Below, piece after piece: positions 51,389-55,740 of a DNA stretch of 55,740 nucleotides. The position numbers and the translations under genes were made by a program. The stretch is from Dethiobacter sp. Lineage in GTDB: Bacteria; Bacillota; Dethiobacteria; DTU022; UBA8154. How positions within the stretch are numbered: the stretch's first letter is position 1; each line of letters opens with the position of its first letter. The notes beneath the pieces were generated by a model that was not told the origin of the DNA, made no database searches, and was given only the letters and a program-made list of their open reading frames with translations. The DNA is taken from NCBI GenBank assembly GCA_020725665.1, contig DYEO01000034.1, positions 1 to 55,740 on the forward strand, in the 5' to 3' direction.

Positions 51389-52150
51389 TTAAATGTCCAG
51401 CCGCCGCATAATCCCTGATACCGCCTGCATGGCCGGGGCATCAGCCGGCAGTTGGAAAAGGGGGCGGCCCTGCAGGTCGAATTCAACCACCAGGTCGTCC
51501 TGGGGAATGGCACCCAAAAGCTCCAGCCCCGTTTTTTCAATCTCCCCGGCCAGGACCCGGGCCGTGTCTTCCCCTGCCCGGCTAATCAGCAGGTAGACCT
51601 TGTTAACTTTAATCCCCAATGTACGTACGATCTCGTATACCCGCCCGGCGGAGCGCACGCCCCGCGCCGTGGCATCGCTGGTAATAATCAGAACATCGAG
51701 GTCATCAATGATGCGGCGGCTCAAATGCTCCAGGCCGGCTTCATTATCCACAGCCACGACATCATAGTTGACACGCAGTTTCTCCAGGAATTTTTTAAGC
51801 AGATCATTGGGATAGCAGTAACAACCGGGTCCGTGGGGATTGCCCATAACCAAAAGGTCGATCTGCTCTGTCTCCACCAGGGCCTGGTTAACCCGCATCT
51901 CCATAAACATGTCCTTGGTCATTCCCTGGGGAACCTTGCGAAAATCCTTGATATCATCCAGGGCCATGGAGATGGTCTCTTTTACCTCCACTCCCATGGC
52001 TTCGTTTAAATTGGCGTTTGGATCTGCATCGACGGCCAGGATGTCCTTATCCTTAAAGTTTTCGACCAGGTAGCGCAGCATCAGGGCGGTAAAAGTGGTC
52101 TTACCTGTTCCTCCTTTACCGGCAACGGCGACTAGTTTTTCTTTTCCCAT
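51389..52150 (-). CDS. CooC/AcsF-type nickel-insertion ATPase
   Basis: 253 residues. Deviant Walker A GKGGTGKTTFTALMLRYL, DADPNANLNEAMG, and the metal-binding GPGCYCYPNDLLKKF with the CXC pair that holds nickel at the CooC dimer interface. Then DNEAGLEHLSRR and TSDATARGVRSA. It loads Ni into CO dehydrogenase (or acetyl-CoA synthase). No CODH genes lie in this window, but they are expected in the genome. GGGAGGTACTAAAAA precedes the ATG. Confidence 0.93.
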   Translation of the reverse strand: MGKEKLVAVAGKGGTGKTTFTALMLRYLVENFKDKDILAVDADPNANLNEAMGVEVKETISMALDDIKDFRKVPQGMTKDMFMEMRVNQALVETEQIDLLVMGNPHGPGCYCYPNDLLKKFLEKLRVNYDVVAVDNEAGLEHLSRRIIDDLDVLIITSDATARGVRSAGRVYEIVRTLGIKVNKVYLLISRAGEDTARVLAGEIEKTGLELLGAIPQDDLVVEFDLQGRPLFQLPADAPAMQAVSGIMRRLDI

Positions 52151-52575
52151 TTTTTAGTACCTCCCTTGTCGTCTATTTCTCAGCCTAAAGTCAAAGCCAG
52201 AGTTCAATGTAATCCCAAAACTATTGCATTCATGACTTTCAACATTTGACTTTCATACAAGAAAAAAACTACATAACACGCCAATCCTATTATACAGTAA
52301 TATGGGAAAAATAACACCCCGACACAAAGCAGTTGCCGGGCTAAAACCGCCGCTAAACAAGGATCTTAGACGGCGTCACCGGCCATCTTTTCCCAGATGC
52401 ATTGCCGGGTATGACCAGCCAGTTCATCCCTTTGGAAAATTACTTCATAATCATAAATGTTATTAAGCTACCAGATCATTTTATCTCTACTGGACTAAAA
52501 TGGCAATACCCTTTGGGCACGAAGCGTGTTTCCTGAGGGGAAGTCTTGTCGCTTCCATGTGAAATAAGGGAAGAA
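52151..52575. other. Intergenic region without recognised gene
   Basis: About 425 bases. Short-period GACTTT-like repeats at 52180-52256. Otherwise I see no ORF with a ribosome site and no RNA I can name. Confidence 0.5.
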
Positions 52576-52577
52576 AG

Positions 52578-52586
52578 TGGTATAAT
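52578..52586 (+). promoter_or_regulatory. Extended -10 promoter
   Basis: TGGTATAAT (extended -10) with no good -35 box at 17 bases. It would start a leader of about 145 bases before the UPF0173 gene. Confidence 0.5.
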
Positions 52587-52652
52587 GACAAACACCAATA
52601 ATCGGCAGGCTGAAGCAGCCATCCTTCCCACCTCCTGGAAAAATTGGTAATT

Positions 52653-52703
52653 AAAACCTCTATTTCAATTTTGGCTGCTTGGATAGAGGGTTTTAGACTT
52701 TTT
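52653..52703 (+). terminator. Attenuator-like hairpin in leader of UPF0173 gene
   Basis: AAAACCTCTA (52653-52662) pairs with TAGAGGGTTTT (52684-52694, one bulged G), followed by AGACTTTTT. It lies between the promoter and gene at 52738, so readthrough would be conditional. A GGCTG-AA-GCAGCC hairpin lies upstream. No known riboswitch class recognised. Confidence 0.55.
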
Positions 52704-52737
52704 GAAAAATCTCATATTTATAAGTGAGGTGTTTTTC

Positions 52738-53409
52738 ATGCCTAAACTAACGTTTCTCGGTCATGCCTGTTTTTTGCTGGAAGATGAAGGAAAAGAAACA
52801 CTGCTTTTTGACCCTTTCCTGCAGGAAAACCCCCAGGCACCTCTCCCGCCGGATCAGGTCAAAGCCGACTATATCCTTCTCTCTCATGCCCATTTCGATC
52901 ACCGGGGCCAAGCTTACGCTATCGCCCGCGCCGGCAAGGGCATGATCATCACCACCGCCGATATTGCAGAAGACGCCGCGGAGCAGGGCCTTAACTCCCA
53001 CGGCCTCAATATCGGCGGCAAATTCAATTTCCCTTTCGGCTGGGTAAAGTGTACCCAGGCCCTGCACAGTGCCGGAATCGCCGGCGGGGTACCCTGTGGT
53101 TTCGTCGTCAATTACAGCGGTAAAAACATCTACTTCGCCGGGGATACGGGACTTTTCAGCGACATGAAGCTTATCGGGGAACTGAACCCCCTGGAGATCG
53201 CCCTGCTGCCGATCGGGGACAACTACACCATGGGCATCGATGATGCCGTTATCGCGGCCTCCTACCTGCAAGCCAGGACGGTCATCCCCTACCATTACAA
53301 CACCTGGCCGCTCATCGCCGCCGACCCGCAAGAATTCAAAGACAAAGTGGAGGCAAAAACAGGGAGCAGCTGTGTCATTATCGCTCCGGGAAAAAGTTAT
53401 TCCTACTAA
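52738..53409 (+). CDS. UPF0173 metal-dependent hydrolase (MBL fold)
   Basis: 223 residues. LTFLGHACFLLE start, metal motif LSHAHFDHRG (usual HGHxDH reads HAHFDH), NIYFAGDTGLF, LPIGDNYTMGIDDAV and VIPYHYNTWP, all typical of UPF0173. Substrate unknown. GTGAGGTG precedes the ATG at 52738; an upstream in-frame ATG would lie inside the attenuator-like hairpin. Confidence 0.93.
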   Translation: MPKLTFLGHACFLLEDEGKETLLFDPFLQENPQAPLPPDQVKADYILLSHAHFDHRGQAYAIARAGKGMIITTADIAEDAAEQGLNSHGLNIGGKFNFPFGWVKCTQALHSAGIAGGVPCGFVVNYSGKNIYFAGDTGLFSDMKLIGELNPLEIALLPIGDNYTMGIDDAVIAASYLQARTVIPYHYNTWPLIAADPQEFKDKVEAKTGSSCVIIAPGKSYSY

Positions 53410-53482
53410 ATCTAAATTCTTCCAAATGGGGTCTGACCCCCCTGTAAATATTTCCAGCCTTCCCTGGCTTTGTGAAACCATC

Positions 53483-53510
53483 TTGTCTTTTAGCCGGTTT
53501 GTGTTATAAT
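53483..53510 (+). promoter_or_regulatory. SigmaA-like promoter of tRNA-Thr
   Basis: TTGTCT (53483-53488), 16 bases, TATAAT (53505-53510), 11 bases before the mature 5' end. Confidence 0.7.
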
Positions 53511-53521
53511 ATGACTTGCAC

Positions 53522-53596
53522 GCCGGCGTAGCTCAGCGGCAGAGCAGCGCACTCGTAATGCGCAGGCCATGGGTTCAAGTCCCATCGCCGGCTCCA
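53522..53596 (+). tRNA. tRNA-Thr (anticodon CGT)
   Basis: Acceptor stem GCCGGCG (53522-53528) with CGCCGGC (53586-53592), D stem GCTC/GAGC, anticodon stem GCGCA/TGCGC with loop CTCGTAA (anticodon CGT at 53554-53556), T arm ATGGG-TTCAAGT-CCCAT, discriminator T and encoded CCA. It reads ACG codons. Confidence 0.96.
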
Positions 53597-53606
53597 GGTC
53601 ATAAAG

Positions 53607-53649
53607 AAGCGGTTGCCCGTTTTGTAGAAGCAAATGGGCAATCGCTTTT
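53607..53649 (+). terminator. Terminator after tRNA-Thr
   Basis: GCGGTTGCCC (53609-53618) pairs with GGGCAATCGC (53636-53645, one G-T pair) and is followed by TTTT. Confidence 0.7.
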
Positions 53650-53687
53650 ACGTTTCAGCCAGTACGGTAGGCGCTAACTCCACCAAG

Positions 53688-54545
53688 CTAGAGCAAGAGG
53701 CTTAAGCCTTCCCGGGCGGCGATACAATTTGGAAATGTCTGCTGCGCTTCCTTTTCTATCCTCGCCAACTCTGTGTCGCTGCGCGTGGCTTCATGATGAA
53801 AGAGCACCAGTTTTTTCACTCCTGCAGACCTAGCCAGCTTAACACCTTCCTGCCAGGTGGAGTGGCCCCAGCAATAGCGGGGAAAGTCATCATGTGTTCC
53901 CCGGTATTCATCATCGGTGTAGTTTGTATCATAGATAAGCACATCCGTTCCGCTTACAAATTCCTGCAGAACTGGGTCCACCCGGTCCGGATAATGTTCT
54001 GTATCCGTACAATAGCAGCAGGATCTTCCCCCGTGCTCCACACGGAAAGAAAGGCAGCCGCTGGGGTGATTGTTACGGGCTGTTTTCACGGTTACGCCTG
54101 TTCCCAGATCCAGTTCCTGTTGCGGGCCAATCTCGTGAATTTCCTTTTGAGCGGCCAGTTCATCAAACTCAATCGGAAAATATGGCTTGGACATTATTTT
54201 TTTAATTATTGAAGCAAAACTGTGCTGTTCTTTTACTTCTCCATAAAAGAGCAGATAATTTTCTCCGTGGTAAGCAGGCACAAAAAAAGGGAGGCCCTGA
54301 ATATGGTCCCAGTGGACATGGGAGAAAAATAGATGGGCTTTAAGGGGTTTTTTCTCCTTGTTTGCAGCCACCAGATGCAGTCCCAGGTTTGTCAAACCCG
54401 TCCCGCCATCGAGGATCACCATTTTTTCACCAACCTGGACCTGCACACAGGGAGTATTACCCCCGTAAACCAGGGTTTCGCGTCCTGAAACGGGACGTGA
54501 GCCACGGGTTCCCCAAAACACAATCCTGAAATCCACTTGCTGCAT
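53688..54545 (-). CDS. MBL-fold metal-dependent hydrolase
   Basis: About 285 residues. FWGTRGSRPVSG, VILDGGTGLTNLG, metal motif FFSHVHWDHIQGLPFF, NNHPSGCLSFRVEHG, CTDTEHYP, IYDTNYTDDEY and WGHSTWQEGVKLA. This is the COG1235-like phosphodiesterase group often found with signalling proteins; substrate unknown. ATG 54545 has GGAGATGA upstream; 54578 is a longer but weaker start. Confidence 0.9.
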   Translation of the reverse strand: MQQVDFRIVFWGTRGSRPVSGRETLVYGGNTPCVQVQVGEKMVILDGGTGLTNLGLHLVAANKEKKPLKAHLFFSHVHWDHIQGLPFFVPAYHGENYLLFYGEVKEQHSFASIIKKIMSKPYFPIEFDELAAQKEIHEIGPQQELDLGTGVTVKTARNNHPSGCLSFRVEHGGRSCCYCTDTEHYPDRVDPVLQEFVSGTDVLIYDTNYTDDEYRGTHDDFPRYCWGHSTWQEGVKLARSAGVKKLVLFHHEATRSDTELARIEKEAQQTFPNCIAAREGLSLLL

Positions 54546-54673
54546 GGCTTCATCTCCATTCTCTGCCAAGAGGAACATAACATGCCAAAATTATACACCT
54601 ATTTTTGTCAAAAGAGAACGATCAATCTAGAAAAATCAGCAAAGAATTCATACTTCTCGCCACAGTATGCTCA

Positions 54674-55615
54674 CTACTCCACCGGATCTGCACTGCCTGG
54701 AAGTTCATTACGGGGAACTGCATCGTCTGTATCTATGTTTTTTCCGCGGTACCTTTCCAGAACTGTGCCGCCAGTCAGGAGCAACAGGCCCAAAATAACA
54801 AAAACAAGTGGAACGGTAGAAATCCTGGCAATGGTGTATTTAGCGGCAATTAATAGAATCTCCGTGTCCAGAGGTATTCCCTTGCCGGGAGCAGCAATAA
54901 ACGGAGATATTAACACGGCCCAGATTATAAGCAGGCCGGCGCAAAAGGTTATGCCGGAAACCAGGTATGCTGTACCAAACCATTTAAGTCCGTTAAACCA
55001 GCCGGCCAGGAGACAACAAAGCAGTAAGAGTACGACAAAGAAAAGATAAGGAATATAAAGAAAGTATCCCCTGTATTGCTGCAGCCTGGAGACGGCTTCC
55101 TCAAACTCCCCGGGCAATCCTTCCCTTTCCAGCAATTCAGACAGCAAGAGTTGATCGGGTAAATTTATATCCCTGAGCATTTCTTCCACCATAATCTCAA
55201 TCTTTTCCGGATGCAGTTCCATCATTTCAAGCCTGTCAGCAGGAAGGCCCACAAGTTTTTCCGCCAGTTCTTTTTTGTAACGATCTTTGCCATCCCGCAG
55301 ATCTATTATGGCAGTGAGCGTCTCCTGTTTTCCTTTTACCAGGGCCAAAACATCGTCCATGATCATCAAAAAATGTTCCTCAAACCATTCCTGGGGGAAA
55401 GCCTGGACAAAAGCTCCCACCATAATCACCTGTACATCTTCAGGCATCTCTTGCGGTAACCGGTTATATATTCCCTCCTCAAGTATTTCATGGGCATAAG
55501 CAGCAATACCTGCCTTATTGAGTACCCCCTTGTAGTAACTTGTACTGAGAACAGTTCTTTCCACCGCCATACCGGCCAGATAAAACCACCCAAAAATCAC
55601 TAAACCACCCTGCAC
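54674..55615 (-). CDS. Unrecognised membrane protein
   Basis: Up to 313 residues. An N-terminal hydrophobic stretch (VIFGWFYLAGMAVERTVL), then a helical, acidic extracytoplasmic domain (about 30-190), then three membrane helices (YIPYLFFVVLLLLCCLLAGW, ITFCAGLLIIWAVLISPFIA, PLVFVILGLLLLTGG). I do not recognise a family. The start is uncertain: GTG at 55615 lies inside a palindrome, and GTG at 55600 has GGGTGG just upstream; the protein could also begin further out. No T-run terminator seen. Confidence 0.65.
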   Translation of the reverse strand: MQGGLVIFGWFYLAGMAVERTVLSTSYYKGVLNKAGIAAYAHEILEEGIYNRLPQEMPEDVQVIMVGAFVQAFPQEWFEEHFLMIMDDVLALVKGKQETLTAIIDLRDGKDRYKKELAEKLVGLPADRLEMMELHPEKIEIMVEEMLRDINLPDQLLLSELLEREGLPGEFEEAVSRLQQYRGYFLYIPYLFFVVLLLLCCLLAGWFNGLKWFGTAYLVSGITFCAGLLIIWAVLISPFIAAPGKGIPLDTEILLIAAKYTIARISTVPLVFVILGLLLLTGGTVLERYRGKNIDTDDAVPRNELPGSADPVE

Positions 55616-55718
55616 TAAAGTGCAGGGGATTAATATAACTGCGACTAAAAGTCGCCGTTCAGGCTAAAGCCAGCTTAAGAAATAATATGACTGAAAGTCA
55701 TTGTTTGTACTGAAGTAC
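55604..55718. repeat. Chain of short palindromes with TAAA/TGAA loops
   Basis: CTGCAC-TAAA-GTGCAG, GCGAC-TAAAA-GTCGC (55641-55655), GGC-TAAA-GCC (55662-55671), ATGAC-TGAAA-GTCAT (55687-55701), GTAC-TGAA-GTAC (55707-55718). All loops are T(A/G)AA(A) and stems differ. The first palindrome includes the start of the 54674 gene. The window ends inside this pattern. Confidence 0.75.
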
Positions 55719-55740
55719 ACTGAAAGACCTCTGGCTTAAG

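Overview
The window looks like a chromosomal segment of an anaerobic, motile, spore-forming Firmicute (Clostridia). Spore or low-GC Gram-positive markers are a SPOCS/LysM coat-type protein, Veg, a Spo0E-like phosphatase, a diverged dipicolinate synthase B and CsaB. A CooC/AcsF-type ATPase and a direct homocysteine synthesis gene set (COG1900, NIL-ferredoxin, UPF0280) point to strict anaerobic, CO-dehydrogenase-type metabolism. The assignment rests on gene content only; the species is not identified.

Region 1 (1-15.5 kb, almost all minus strand) is a late flagellar and post-transcriptional control locus. flgM-flgN-flgK-flgL-fliW starts from a sigma28-like promoter. It is followed by csrA3 (own sigmaA-like promoter), an unrecognised hydrophilic protein, a plus-strand HD-GYP protein, a HepT/MntA toxin-antitoxin pair, a giant flagellin with csrA2, a long structured leader with csrA1, and a small protein with its own structured leader. 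Four promoters share a sigma28-like pattern (TAAN, 14-15 bases, then a box close to GACGATAT). The leaders of flagellin, csrA1 and the small protein contain hairpins whose six-base loops fit ANGGAN, the classical CsrA site. In two of them the loop is the Shine-Dalgarno sequence itself. Together with FliW and three CsrA paralogues this suggests an unusually elaborate CsrA circuit. Flagellin, FlgL and FlgK are all oversized and share one homologous domain of about 200 residues in their middles; FlgL appears to carry a second, degenerate copy.

Region 2 (15.6-24.3 kb) holds gapA, dapB with a DpaB-like gene, an alpha/beta hydrolase, a DMT-family membrane protein, a nitroreductase, a chemotaxis receptor, a PIN-domain remnant and a decayed two-component system. 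The latter sits upstream of a complete MacA/MacB/TolC-like efflux operon (24.5-29.2 kb).

Region 3 (29.3-55.7 kb) is mainly housekeeping: slipin/NfeD, a bifunctional-nuclease-domain protein, CsaB, a radical SAM protein, Pcm, the homocysteine trio, a QueT-like transporter, SPOCS/LysM, Veg, YkuK-like, RsmA, rhomboid, ComF, a Spo0E-like protein, RecD2, MetK, FabZ, a beta-CASP metallo-beta-lactamase protein, a CooC-like ATPase, two more MBL proteins, tRNA-Thr(CGT) and a membrane protein. Intergenic spaces carry several families of palindromic and short-period repeats. One of these appears to have added a four-helix-bundle (S23-type) N-terminal fragment in front of both fabZ and rsmA.
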